Assembly: GCA_029168955.1 (NCBI GenBank)
Contig: JAPDOI010000710.1
Location: 240,089 to 304,088, forward strand
DNA from: Aplectana chamaeleonis
Taxonomy: Eukaryota; Nematoda; Chromadorea; Rhabditida; Cosmocercidae
Direction of reading: 5' to 3'
Length of the DNA: 64,000 nt
The translations under genes and the position numbers were made by a program. This document shows, in pieces, positions 31,504 through 45,645 of the stretch. Each line of letters begins with the position of its first letter. Within the stretch, counting starts at the first letter, position 1. The notes beneath the pieces were generated by a model. That model did no database searches and was not told where the DNA came from. It worked only from the letters and a program-made list of their open reading frames with translations.

Positions 31504-31664
31504 TTAAGTCCGTGGCTTGTTTCCAAAAGAAAAAACATTCAAATCTAAACCGTGGCTGCCGGTATGATGAGCCGATCAGCTGCGCTCTTCTCTCGGCCTG
31601 AATCGATGAGCGCGCCAGCCGCGGGTGCAAATGTTTTTCTTGAGGAAACGAGCCACGAACCTAA
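31504..31664. mobile_element. MITE, about 160 bp (family also at 51655)
   Basis: TTAGGTYCGTGGCTYGTTTCC-type ends in inverted orientation (left AGTCCGTGGCTTGTTTCC, right GGAAACGAGCCACGAACCT), with an inner AACATTCAAAT/ATTTGCA pair. TTAA/TAA at the edges. A related copy lies in the 15.2-kb insertion. Confidence 0.75.
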
Positions 31665-32067
31665 CCATATATAAAGTAAATTCGTACCCTGGCAGGTTTC
31701 CACCGGAAATAACAGTTTTGAAATGTGCTGCCAACACGTGGCGACTGAACTCTGGTGTGAGCGTATTGAAATGCCATGCATTTACTGCTTTCAGCAGCTT
31801 TGATTGTGCTCGCCCTTGGAGAACTTTGTTGATCGCAGTTCTACTCATGTGATGCAGCAGGATGATGCATTTCTGACTACTGGGGCAATTCCAGAGGGCT
31901 CTCGTTTTTTGTTATCACCAACGACGGAGCGATAGGCTGTGGAAAGATATAACTACTGGTAACGATGCTTCGACAAAAAGCGACCGCTCGCTGGTGGTTG
32001 TAATTGAAATCGAGAGTCTACTAAAAACGTCCTAGAGCTCGCTATTAGGTTAGGCCATACCTGACGG
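31665..32067. other. Unique sequence before the satellite
   Basis: No ORF, RNA or repeat identified with confidence. The satellite begins sharply at about 32068 after GGTTAGGCCATACCTGACGG. Confidence 0.45.
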
Positions 32068-34190
32068 GTATGACGTCCCGCACACTGCCACTTGGGACCT
32101 GCGCACTTTCTATGACGTCATGCACACTCACACTGAGGAACTGCACACTTTCTATGACGTCCTGTGTACTCCCATTAGGGTCCTGTACAATTTCTATGAC
32201 GTCCTGCACACCCCACTGAGGACCTGCACACTTTCTATGACGTCCCGCAAACTCCCATTTGGGTCCTGTACACTTTCTATGACTTCCTGCACACTTCCAG
32301 TGAGGACCTGCGCATTTGCTATGACGTCATGCACACTCACACTGAGGACCTGCACACTTTCTATGACGTCTCGCAAACTCCCATTTGGGTCCTGCACACT
32401 CTCTGTGACGTCCTGTGAACTCCCATTTAGGTTCTGTACATTTTCTATGACGTCCTGCACACTCCCACTGAGGACCTGCACACCTTATATGACGACCTGC
32501 ACACTCCAACTGAGGATCTGTACACTTTCTATGACGTCCCGCATACTCCCATTTGGGTCCTGCACACTCTCTGTGACGGCCTGCACTCTCCCACTGAAGA
32601 ACTGCACACTTTATATGACGTCCTGCACACTCTCATTTGGGTCCTGCACACTTTCTATGACGTCCTGCACACTCCCACTTAGGACCTGCACGCTATACAT
32701 GACGTCCCACACGCTCCAACTGAGGATCTGTACACTTTCTATGACGTCCCGCACACTCCCATAGCGGTCCTGCACACTTTGTATGACGTCCTGCATTTTA
32801 CCACTGAGAATCTGCACACCTTCTATGACGTCCTGCACACTCCCACTGAGGACTTGCACACTCTTTGTGACATCCTGCACATTCCCACTGAGGACCTGCA
32901 CACTCTATATGGCGTCCTGCACACTCTCATTGGGGTACTGCACACTTTATATGACGACCTGCACACTCCCAATAGGGTCCTGCACATTTTCTAAGCTTCC
33001 CGCACAATCCCACTTGGGTCCTGCACACTCTCTGTGACGTCCTGCACACTCCCACTGAGGACCCGCACACTTTATATGACGTCCTGCACACTCACATTTG
33101 GGTCCTGCACACTTTCTATGACGTCCCGCACACTCCCATAGGGGTCCTGCACACTTTATACGACGTCCTGCACTTTACCACTGAGAACCTCCACACTTTC
33201 TGTGACGTCCTGTGCACTCCCATTTGGGTCCTGTACACTTTCTATGACTTCCTGCACACTCCCAGTGAGGACCTGCGCACTTTCTATGACGTCACGCACA
33301 CTCACACTGAGGACCTGCACACTTTCTATGACGTCCCGCAAACTCCCATTTGGGTCCTGTACACTTTCTATGACTTCCTGCACACTCCCAGTGAGGACCT
33401 GCGCACCTTCTATGACGTCCTGCACACTCCCACTGAGGACCTGCACACTTTCTATGACGTCCCGCAAACTCCCATTTGGGTCCTGCACACTCTCTGTGAC
33501 GTACTGTGTACTCCCATTTGGATCCTGTACAATTTCTATGACGTCCTGCACACTCCCACTGAGGACCTGCGCACCTTATATGACGACCTGCACTTTCCCA
33601 TTGGGGTCGTGCACATTTTTTGTGACGTCCTGAACTCTCCCACTGAGGACCCGTACACTTTATATGACGACCTGCACACTCTTATTAGGGTCCTGTACAT
33701 TTTCTATGACGTCCTGCACACTCCCACTGAGGACCTGCACACTTTATATGACGTCCTGCACACTCACATTTGGGTCCTGCACACTTTCTATGACGTCCTG
33801 CACACTCTCATTGGGGTACTGCACACTCCCAATAGGGTCCTGCACATTTTCTAAGCGTCCCGCACACTCCCACTTGGGTCCTGCATACTCTCTGTGACGT
33901 CCTGCACACTCCCACTGAGGACCCGCACACTTTATATGACGTCCTGCACACTCACATTTGGGTCCTGCACACTTTCTATGACGTCCCGCACACTCCCATT
34001 GAGGAACTGCACACTTTCTATGACGTCCTGCACACTCCCATTGAGGAACTGCACACTTTCTATGACGTCCTGCACACTCCCATTGAGGACCTGCACACTT
34101 TCTATGACGTCCTGCACACTCCCACTAGGGACCTGCGCCCTCTCTGTGACGTCCTGCACACTCACACTGTGGACCTGCACACTTTCTATG
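32068..34190 (+). repeat. Satellite subfamily 1 (GTCCTGCACACTCCC type)
   Basis: Units mostly read TATGACGTCCTGCACACTCC, then CACTGAGGACCTG or CATTTGGGTCCTG. Full TGACGTCA palindromes occur at 32113-32120, 32322-32329 and about 33289. A multi-unit block with AGGGTCCTGCACATTTTCTAAGC recurs at about 32960-33000 and 33830-33860. Confidence 0.85.
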
Positions 34191-37100
34191 ACGTGCTGCA
34201 CATTCCCATTGGGGACCTGCACACTTTACATGACGTGCTGCACATTCCCATTCGGGACCTGCACACTTTCTATGACGTACTGCACACTCCCATTTAAAAT
34301 CTGCACAATTTCTATGACGTGCTGCACACTCCCATTGGGGACCTGCACACTTTACATGACGTGCTGCACATTCCCAATAGGGTCCTGCACATTTTCTATG
34401 ACGTCCTGCACACTCCCACTTGGGTCCTGCATACTTTCTGTGACGTGCTGCACACTCCCACTGAGGACCTGCACACATTCCATGATGTGCTGCACACTCC
34501 CATTTGGGTCCTGCACACTTTCTATGACATGCTGCACACTCCCATAGGGGTCCTGCACACTTTCAATGACGTGCAGCACACTCCCATTGAGAAACTGCAC
34601 ACTTTCTATGACCTGCTGCACACTCCCATTGGGGACCTGCACAATTTCTACGACGTGCTGCACACTTTCATTGGGGACCTGCACACTTACTAAGACGTCC
34701 TGCACACTCCAATCGGAGACTTGCCCATTTTGAATGGCCTACTGCACACTCCCACTCATGTACTAGACACTTTCAATGACGTGCAGCACACTCCCATTGA
34801 GAAACTGCACACTTTCTATGACCTGCTGCACACTCCCATTGGGGACCTGCACAATTTCTACGACGTGCTGCACACTCTCCATTCGGACCTGCACTTTCTA
34901 TGACGTCCTGCACACTCCCATTGAGGACCTGCACACATTTTTTGTGACGTGCTGCACACTCCCACTGAGGACCTGCACACTTTCTATGACGTGCTGCACA
35001 CTCCAACTGAGGATCTGCACACTTTCTATGACGTCCTGCACACTCCCATTTTGGACCTGCACACTTTCTGTGACGTCCTGCACACTCCCATTGAAGACCT
35101 GCACACTTTCTATGACGTCTTGCACACTCTCATTTGGGTCCTGCACACTTTCTATGACGTCCTGCACACTCCCACTTAGGACCTGCACACTTTACATGAC
35201 GTCCCACACACTCCAACTGAGGATCTGCACACTTTCTATGACGTGCTGCACATTCCCACTGGGGAGCTGCACACCTTGTATGACGTGCTGCACATTCCCA
35301 TTGGGGATCTGCACACTTTCTATGACGTGCTGCACACTCCCATTGAAAATCTGCACACTTTCTATGACGTGCTGCACATTTTAATTGAGGACCTGCACAC
35401 TTTCTATGACGTGCTGCACAGTCCCATTGGGGACCTGCACACTTACTATGACGTTCTGCACACTCCCATCGGGGACTTGCCCACTTTCTACGGACTACTG
35501 CACACTCCCACTCATGTCCTGGACACTTTCAATGACGTGCAGCACACTCTCATAGAGGAACTGCACTTTTTCTATGACGTGCTGCACATTCCCATTGGGT
35601 ACCTGCACACCTTTTTTGACGTGCTGCACATTCCCATTGGGGACCTGCACACTTACTATGACGTTCTGCACACTCCCATTGAAAATCTGCACACTTTCTA
35701 TGACGTGCAGCACACTCACATTGAGAACCTGCACACCTTTATTACGTGCTGCACACTCCCTTCGGGGACCTGCACACATTCTATGACGTACTGCACATAC
35801 ACATTGGTTACCTGCACACCTTATATGACGTGAAACACACTCCCTTTGAGGACTTGCACACTTTCTACGCGGTGCTGCACACTCCCTTTGAAAATCTGCA
35901 CACTTCCTATGACGTGCAGCACACTCCCATTGAGAATCTGCACACTTTCTATGACGTACTGCACATTCCCATTGGGGACCTACACACTTCCAATGACGTG
36001 CAGCACACTCCCATTGAGGAACTTCACACCTTTTATTACGTGCTGCACACTCCCTCCGGGGACCTGCACACTTTCTATGACGTACTGCACACTCCCATTG
36101 AAAATCTGCCCACTTCCAATGACGTGCTGCACATTCCCATTGAAGACCTGCACACTTTCTATGACGTGCTACATTTTCTCATTGGGAACTTGCACACTTT
36201 CTATGACGTGCTGCGCATTCCCATTGAAGACCTGCACACTTTCTATGACGTACTGCACACTCCCATTGAAAATCTGCCCACTTCCAATGACGTGCAGCAC
36301 ACTCCCATTGAGGAACTTCACACCTTTTATTACGTGCTGCACACTCCCTTCGGGGACCTGCACACTTTCTATGACGTGCTGCACATTCCCATTGAAGACC
36401 TGCACACTTTCTATGACGTGCTGCACACTCCCATTGTAAACCTGCACACCTTTTTTGACGTGCTGCACACCATGACACCTGCACACTTTCTATGACGTGA
36501 CTGCCACACTCCTGACGTCCTGCACATTTTCTATGACGTCCTGCACACTCCCATTGGGGACCTGCACACTTTCTATGACGTGCTGCACACTCCCATTGAG
36601 GACCCGCACACTTTCAATGACGTGCAGTACACTCCCATTGAGGAACTGCACTTTTTCTATGACGTGCTGCACATTCCCATTGGGGACCTGCACACTTACT
36701 ATGACGTTCTGCACACTCCCATTGAAAATCTGCACACTTTCTATGACGTGCAGCACACTCACATTGAGAACCTGCATTCCTTTTATGACGGGCTGCACAC
36801 TCTCTGCGGGGACCTGCACACTTCCTATGACGTGCTGCACATTCCCATCGGGGACTTGCACACTTACTAAGAAGTCCTGCACACTCCCATCGGGGACTTG
36901 CCCATTTTGAATGGCCTACTGCACACTCCCACTCATGTCCTGGACACTTTCAATGACGTGCAGCGCACTCCCATTGAGGAACTGCACTTTTTTAAGACGT
37001 GCTGCACATTCCCATTGGGTACCTTCACATCTTTTGTGACGTGCTGCACACTCTCTGCGAGGACCTGCACACTTTCTATGACGCGCAACACACTCCCATT

Positions 37101-40100
37101 GAGAACCTGCACACTTACTACGACATTCTGCACACTCCCATCGGGGACTTGCCCACTTTCTATGACGTGTTGCACATTCCCATTGAAGACCTCAGCACTT
37201 TCTACGACGTGCTGCACCTTCTCTGCGAGGACCTGCACACTTTCTATGACGTGCAACACACTCCCATTGAGGACCTGCACACTTTCTATGACGTGCTGCA
37301 CACTCCCATTGAAAAACTGCACACTTTCTATGACGTGCTGCACATTCCCATTGGGAACCTGCACACCTTTTATGACGTGCTGCACACTCCCTTCGGGTAC
37401 CTGCACACTTTGTATGACGTGCAACACACTCCTTTTGAGGACCTGCACACTTTCTATGACGTGCAACACACTCCTTTTGAGGACCTGCACACTTTCTATG
37501 ACGTACTGCACACTACCATTGAAAATCTGCACACTTTCTATGACGTGCTGCACACTGTCATTGGGGACCTGCACACTTGCTAAGACGTCCTGCACACTCC
37601 CATCGGGGACTTGCCCATTTTGAATGGCCTACTGCACACTCCCACTCATGTCCTGGACACTTTCAATGACGTGCAGCACACTCCCATTGAGGAACTGCAC
37701 TTTTTCTATGACGTGCTGCACATTCCCACTGGGGAGCTGCACACCTTGTATGACGTGCTGCACATTCCCATTGGGGACCTGCACACTTTCTATGACGTGC
37801 TGCACACTCCCATTGAAAATCTGTACACTTCCTATGACGTGCTGCACACTCCCATTGAAAATCTGCACACTTTCTATGACGTGCTGCACATTCCCATTGG
37901 GTACCTGCACACTTTCTATGACGTGCAACACACTCCCATTGAGGACCTGCACACTTTCTATGACGTGCTGCACATTCCCATTGGGTACCTGCACACTTTC
38001 TATGACGTGCAACACACTCCCATTGAGGACCTGCACACTTTCTATGACGTGCTGCACACTCCCATTGAAAAACTGCACACTTTGACGTGCTGCACATTCC
38101 CATTGGGGACCTGCACACCTTTTATGACGTGCTGCACACTCTCTGCGAGGACCTGCACACTTTCTATGACGTGCTGCACATTCCCATTGGGGACCTGCAC
38201 ACTTTCTATGACGTGCTGCACATTTTAATTGAGGACCTGCACACTTTCTATGACGTGCTGCACAGTCCCATTGGGGACCTGCACACTTTCTATGACGTGC
38301 TGCACATTCTCATTGGGGACCTGCACACTTTCTATGACGTGCTGCACATTTTAATTGAGGACCTGCACACTTTCTATGACGTGCTGCACAGTCCCATTGG
38401 GGACATGCACACTTACTATGACGTTCTGCACACTCCCATCGGGGACCTGCACACTTTTTATGGCGTGCAGCACACTCACATTGAGAACCTGCATTCCTTT
38501 TATGACGGGCTGCACACTCCCTTCGGGGACCTGCACACTTTCTGTGACGTGCTGCACATACCCATTTGGGACCTGAAAAATTTTTACGACGTGCTGCACA
38601 TTTTCATTGAGGACCTGCACACTTTCTATGACGTGCTGCACATTCCCATTGGGGACCTGCACACTTACTATGACGTTCTGCACACTCCCATTGAAAATCT
38701 GCACACTTTCTATGACGTGCTGCACATTCCAATTAAAAATCTGCACACTTTCTATGACGTGCTGCACATTCCCATTGGGGAACTGCACACTTTCTATGAC
38801 GTGCTGCACATTCCCATTGGGGACCTGCTCACCTTTTATGACGTGCTGCACACTCCCTTCGAGTACCTGCACACTTTCTATGACGTGCTGCACACTGTCA
38901 TTGGGGACCTGCACACTTACTAAGACGTCCTGCACACTCCCATCGGAGACTTGCCCATTTTGAATGGCCTACTGCACACTCCCACTCATGTCCTGGACAC
39001 TTTCAATGACGTGCAGCACACTCCCATTGAGGAACTGCACTTTTTCTATGACGTGCTGCACATTCCCATTGGGTACCTGCACACCTTTTATGACGTGCTG
39101 CACACTCTCTGCGAGGACCTGCACACTTTCTATGACGTGCAGCACATTCCCGTTGGGGACCTGCACACTTTCATTGAAGACCTGCACACTTTCTATGATG
39201 TGCTGCACCATCCCATCAGGGGCTTGCACACCTTTTTTGACGTGCTGCACACTCTCTTAAGGGACCTGCACTTTTTCTATGACGTGCAACACACTTCCAT
39301 TGAGGACCTGCACACATTCTATGACGTGCTGCACACTCCCATTGAAAAACTGCACACTTTCTATGACGTGCTGCACATTCCCATTGGGGACCTGCACACT
39401 TTCTGTAACCTGATGCACATTCCCATTGGGGACCTGCACACTTACTATGACGTTCTGCACACTCCCATTGAAATTCTGCACACTTTCTATGACGTGCTGC
39501 ACATTCCCATTGGGGACCTGCACACTTTCATTGAAGACCTGCACACTTTCTATGATGGGCTGCACCATCCCATCAGGGGCTTGCACACCTTTTTTGACGT
39601 GCTGCACACTCTCTTAAGAGACCTGCACTTTTTCTATGACGTGCTGCACACTCCCTTCGCCTATCTGCACACTTTCTATGACGTGCTGCACACTGTCATT
39701 GGGGACCTGCACTTTTTCTATGACGTGCTGCACATTCCCATTGGGTACCTGCACACTTTCTATGACGTGCAACACACTCCCATTGAGGACCTGCACACTT
39801 TCTATGACGTACTGCACACTCCCATTGAAAATCTGCACACTTTCTATGACGTGCTGCACATTCCCATTGGGGACCTGCACACTTTCTATGACGTACTGCA
39901 CACTCCCATTAAAAATCTGCACACTTTCTATGACGTGCTGCACATTCCCATTGGGGACCTGCACACTTTCTATGACGTACTGCATACTGTCATTGGGGAC
40001 CTGCTCACTTACAAAGACGTTCTGCACACTCCCATCGGAGACCTGCACACTTTCAATGACGTGCAGCACACTCCCATTGAGAAACTGCACACTTTCTATG

Positions 40101-42430
40101 ACCTGCTGCACACTCCCATTGGGGACCTGCACAATTTCTACGACGTGCTGCACACTGTCATTGGGGACCTGCACACTTACTAAGACGTCCTGCACACTCC
40201 CATCGGGGACTTGCCCATTTTGAATGGCCTACTGCACACTCCCACTCATGTCCTGGACACTTTCAATGACGTGCAGCACACTCCCATTGAGGAACTGCAC
40301 TTTTTCTATGACGTGCTGCACATTCCCATTGGGTACCTGCACACCTTTTTTGACGTGCTGCACGCTCCCATTGAAAAACTGCACACTTTCTATGACGCGC
40401 TGCACATTCCCATTGGGAACCTGCTCACCTTTTATGACGTGCTGCGCATTCCCATTGAAGACCTGCACACTTTCTATTACGTGCTGCACACTCTCGTTAA
40501 GGACCTGCACACTTTCTATGACGTGCTACACACTTTAATTAAAGACCTGCACACTTTCTATGACGTGCTGCACACTCCCATTGAGGAACTGCACACCTTT
40601 CATTACGTGCTGCACACTCCCTTCGGGGACCTGCACACTTTCTATGACGTGCTACACTTTCTCATTGGGAACTTGCACATTTTCTATGACGTGCTGCGCA
40701 TTCCCATTGAAGACCTGCACACTTTCTATTACGTGCTGCACACTCATTTGGGGACCTGCACACTTTCTGACACTCCCACTCTCCATTTTGACACTGCACA
40801 CCCCACTCATTGAAGACTGCACTTTCTATGACGTGCTGCACATTCCCACTGGGGAGCTGCACACTTTCTACGACGTGCTGCACATTCCCATTGAAGACCT
40901 GCACACTTTCTATGACGTGCTGCACATCCCCATTGGGGACCTGCACACTTTCATTGAAGACCTGCACACTCTCTATGATGTGCTGCACTATCCCATCAGA
41001 GGCTTGCACACCTTTTTTGACGTGCTGCACACTCTCTTAAGGGACCTGCACACCTTTTATGACGTGCTGCACACTCCCTTCGCCTATCTGCACACTTTCT
41101 ATGACGTGCTGCACACTGTCATTGGGGACCTGCTCACTTACAAAGACGTCCTGCACACTCCCATCGGGGACTTGCCCATCTTGAATGCCCTACTGCACAT
41201 TCCCATTGGGGACCTGCACAAATTCTACGACGTGCTGCACACTTTCATTGAGGACCTGCACACTTTCTATGACGTGCTGCACATTCCCATTGGGTACCTG
41301 CACACCTTTTATGACGTGCTGCACATTCCCATTGGGGACCTGCACACTTTCTATGACGTGCAGCACATTCCCGTTGGGGACCTGCACACTTTCATTTAAA
41401 ACCTGCACACTTTCTATGATGTGCTGCACACTGTCATTGGGGACCTGCACACTTACTAAGACGTCCTGCACACTCCCATCGGAGACTTGCCCATTTTGAA
41501 TGGCCTACTGCATACTCCCACTCATGTCCTGGACACTTTCAATGACGTGCAGCACACTCCCATTGAGGAACTGCACTTTTTCTATGACGTGCTGCACATT
41601 CCCATTGGGTACCTGCACACCTTTTATGACGTGCTGCACACTCTCTGCGAGGACCTGCACACTTTCTATGACGTGCTGCACATTCCCATTGGGGACCTGC
41701 ACACTTTCTATGACGTACTGCACACTCCCATTGAAAATCTGCACACTTTCTATGACGTGCTGCACATTCCCATTGGGGACCTGCACACTTACTATGACGT
41801 TCTGCACACTCCCATCGGGGACTTGCCCACTTTATACGGACTACTGCACACTCCCTTTGAAAATCTGCACACTTCCAATGACGTGCAGCACACTCCGATT
41901 GAGGAACTTCACACCTTTTAGTTCGTGCTGCACACTCCCTTCGGGTACCTGCACACTTTGTATGACGTGCAACACACTCCTTTTGAGGACCTGTACACTT
42001 TCTATGACGTGCAACACACTCCTTTTGAGGACCTGCACACTTTCTATGACGTGCTGCACATTCCCATTGGGTGCACACCTTCTATGACGTGCTGCACACT
42101 TCCTTCGGCTACCTGCACACTTTCTATGACATGCTGCACACTGTCATTGGGGACCTGCACACTTGCTAAGACGTCCTGCACACTCCTTTTGAGGACCTGC
42201 ACACTTTCTCTGACGTGCTGCACACTCTCTTAAAGGACCTGCACACTTTCTATAACGTGCTGAACACTCCCATTGAGGACCTGCACACTTTCTATGATGT
42301 GCTGCACACTCTCGTTAAGGACCTGCACACTTTCTATGACGTGCTGCACACTCCCATTAAAAATCTGCACACTTTCTATGACGTGCTGCACATTCCCATT
42401 GGGGACCTGAACACTCTTTATGACGTGCTG
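34191..42430 (+). repeat. Satellite subfamily 2 with higher-order repeats
   Basis: Units mostly read TATGACGTGCTGCACATTCC, then CATTGGGGACCTG, CATTGAAAATCTG or similar. A several-hundred-base block beginning TAAGACGTCCTGCAC and including TTTTGAATGGCCTACTGCAC and CATGTCCTGGACACTTTC recurs at about 34691, 36868, 37581, 38921, 40181 and 41457, with a partial copy at 42167. Spacings are near multiples of 42 (for example 1260). This indicates block-wise unequal exchange. Confidence 0.85.
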
Positions 42431-43514
42431 TGTACTCCCCATTTGGGTCCTGTACAATTTCTATGACGTGCAGCACACTCACATTGAGAACCTGCATTCC
42501 TTTAATGACGGGCTGCACACTCCCTTTGGGTACCTGCACACTTTGTATGACGGGCTGCACACTCCCTTCGGGGACCTGCACACTTTTTGTGACGTGCTGC
42601 ACATACCCATTGAGGACCTGCACACTTACTTTGACGTTCTGCACACTCCCATCGGGGACTTGCCCACTTTCTACGAACTACTGCACACTCCCACTCATGT
42701 CCTGCACACCTTTTATGACGTGCTGCACGCTCTCTGCGAGGGCCTGCACACTTTATATGACGTACAGCACACTCCCATTGAAAATCTGCACACTTTCAAT
42801 GACGTACTGCACATTCCCATTGGGGACCTACACACTTACTATGACGTTCTGCACACTCCCATTGAGGACCTGCACACTTACTATGACGTTCTGCACACTC
42901 CCATTGGGGACCTGCACACTTACTATGACGTTCTGCACACTCCCATTTGGGTCCTGCACACTCTCTGTGACGTGCTGTGTACTCCCATTTGGGTCCTGCA
43001 CAATTTCTATGACGTGCTGCACACTCCCACTGAGGACCTGCACACTTTCTATGACGTGCTGCACATTCCCATTGGGGACCTGCACATTTTGTGACGTCCT
43101 GCACACTCACACTGAGGACCTGCACACTTTATATGACGTGCTGCACACTCTTATTAGGGTCCTGCACATTTTCTATGACGTCCTGCACACTCCCACTGAG
43201 GACCTGCACACTTTATATGACGTCCTGCACACTCACATTTGGGTCCTGCACACTTTCTATGACGTCCCGCACACTCCCATAGGGGTCCTGCACACTTTAT
43301 ATGACGTCCTGCATTTTACCACTAGGGACCTGCGCCCTTTCTGTGACGTCCTGCACACTCACACTGTGGACCTGCAAACTTTATATGACGTCCTGCACAT
43401 TTTCTATGACGACCCGCACACTCCCATTTGGGTCCTGCACACTCTCTGTGACGTCCTGCACACTCCCACTGAGGACCTGCACACTCTATATGGCGTCCTG
43501 CACACTCTCATTGG
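42431..43514 (+). repeat. Satellite return to subfamily 1
   Basis: From about 42430 the units progressively revert to the TGACGTCCTGCACACTC type of the left flank. The block is truncated in CTCTCATTGG at 43514 by the insertion. Confidence 0.75.
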
Positions 43515-43759
43515 CTCAGGTTCAAAAAGTACGACAATTTTACCAGAGATTTACGGCTAATCTCTGGTAAATGTGTTTTTTTTACTAAAATACGACCTTT
43601 TTACCAGAGATTTTCCACTAATCTCTGTAAGTGGTGATAATTCAGTAAATTACGAGAGAATTACTACTAAATTTTACTGTAGATGATCAGCTCCACTGGT
43701 AATTTACTAAAATTTGTACGATTTTTACTAAAATCTGGCATTTCGGAATTTTCCCGTTA

Positions 43760-45370
43760 AAAGAGGGGAGGATTGGCTCGGGCGCGTAGAAAACTCACTA
43801 GACCTCTTTTGAAGGGGCGCGATGGGTGCGAGGTCGCAGTCGGAGAAGAGAAAGGCGGGTGTACGCTCAGTGGAGCCTGAGCTCATACAACTTTGAAGAT
43901 GGCCGCGTAGCAATTTGAAGTGTGCGCGTACTCGACTGCGAGATACGCTATTGACACGTCTGAGCGCAAATGAGTGCGAATTACAGCAGAAGATCACGCT
44001 GAAGACGCGAGTTTTTTAGCGCTTACAAATAAACGTGCCACTTTGCCACATTGCGTGCTAACTTACGCGCAAACGCGGTAAGAATGCACCATACCACTTT
44101 GCGCTTACATTTTAATGGCGTATCGTTTAATCGAGTTAGCGCGCCCACCTTAATTGTGTACACGCATTATTTCGGTGGAGCATGTGAGCGCATTTGTATT
44201 CATTGACGACGGTGGTACATCGCGCCATTGAAGACGCACATGAACAGGAGTGGTGAGGAGTCAGCGCGCTGCATACCGGTATGCAAGCGACTTGAGTGTG
44301 CGTTCTACACAACTGCGCTCAAAATCGATGGTAGTGCGCGTAATTAGATTGAGGTATGTTGGCGCATTTGGCGTTCATAACCGACTGTGGTGCATTGCAC
44401 CATTCAAGGCAATTGTACATCGGAATGGGTGTTGCGCCATCGAGTTTCTGCGCAGATGTTGAGTCCTATGAGTATCCAGACCTGGTGGCGCGGCGACACA
44501 ACATATTCGCTTTTATGGGTAAGTGAACGCAAGAAGTAAACCGCGTTGGTTCCAGCGGTCCGAAAAAAACTGCGCCTAATTAAACGCATTTTTAGCCACA
44601 TTTCGCGCCAACTGACCTTAAAGACAGTGTGCGCGCAAAATACCGTGTTCATTTTTTCACTGATTTGTGCAGGTGGGCCTACCAGGTTGTGATAACTTGC
44701 CAAGAAGCCACACAAAACACTCAAATTTCGGAGAAAAACTCGTTTGAAAATCCCGGAGCATTCAGCTTCCTTTTTTTACGTTTGTCCGGTGTGTCTTGTG
44801 TAATGTGCCAACGTGGGGAATTTAAATGTCTCGAATGGTTTAGCCCCCCTTACTTCTTAGGTCGCATAATTCTTTTAGCCTTTCTAATGTCGAAATATCC
44901 CTAAAAACAAGAAGCTTTCAACAATCACTTTCAAACGCGAGAACCTCTCGAAATAAGGAAGATAGAATTTTGGATTTCCCACGGCATTTCGGACTCTACC
45001 GCGGCGCTTCCGTTCCTCGTGCTAGATGATCGAACAGGAAAATGCCTTTTCAGACCGCGGAGCTGTTTTCGCGAGGCTAGAGCATTATCACTACGCAACA
45101 TTGAGATCTCAAGCTTAGCCAACTATCTCCATCTGGTTGAGAGATTAGAATAAGAAGAAAAACCCAAGTATGGTTTTCTGCGCGGAAGCTGTCTTTAAAA
45201 GGCAATAGTGAACCGCGCAATGAAGCTTGCGTGGTCGCACGTTATGAGCGCCCACTTTGATTTGGCACGCGCACATCTTAAATAATAGAATACGTACATT
45301 TACGTTCTAAATTAACGGTGATGTGCTGCGCCCCTAGATGGTAGATTTTCACGCGCACACGGGGACACAC
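43760..45370. other. GCGC-rich unassigned interior
   Basis: Repeated short GCGC/TGCGC words, but no open frame or repeat that I can name. May be decayed foldback arms. Confidence 0.4.
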
Positions 45371-45645
45371 TGTGCTTATCTGGGTCAAAATCCGGTCCGC
45401 AATTGCGTCTCGACACGCTTTGCGGCCGCACGCGCTCGAGTCAGTTGAGTTTCCAGGGCCAAAGCCGACCCGGTATGGCTTTCTATACAGTTTTCTCCGA
45501 TTTTGTTTTCTTCCCAGTTTCTAAAACCCACCTAGAGTCAACAGATCGGCGGCTGCGGCGCAGGAAACTCTTGCGACTCGAATGCGCGCGCCGCAAAGCG
45601 TGTCGAGACTCAATTGCGGCCCGGACTTTGGCCCAGAGAAGCACA
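45371..45645 (+). mobile_element. MITE family M, copy 1, 275 bp
   Basis: Ends TGTGCTTATCTGGGTC and complement; inner arms CCGCAATTGCGTCTCGACACG. The asymmetric core contains ACCCACCTAGAGTCAACAGATCGGC in pieces. Copy 2 at 57924 is in inverted orientation. Confidence 0.82.

Larger units (their letters stand above)
32068..43514 (+). repeat. 42-bp minisatellite array, left block
   Basis: About 11.4 kb of a 42-bp unit, roughly 270 copies. In one frame it reads DLHTFYDVLHTPTE; each unit contains CTGCACACT twice and TATGACGT once. Because 42 is 14 codons and the unit lacks stops in two frames per strand, four of six frames stay open for long distances (up to 410 codons at 38951-40183). Units differ by substitutions that define subfamilies. 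The block ends abruptly at 43514, where the 15.2-kb insertion begins. Confidence 0.95.

Noticed and set aside
38951..40183. 410-codon ORF made of LHTFYDVLHTPIG repeats, as a protein gene
   Set aside because: The 42-bp satellite period is a multiple of three and lacks stops in several frames on both strands, so long ORFs arise automatically. No unique N- or C-terminus, signal peptide or splice context was seen.
32068..43514. CRISPR-like array
   Set aside because: Units are contiguous 42-bp repeats with no spacers, and the surroundings are eukaryotic transposons.
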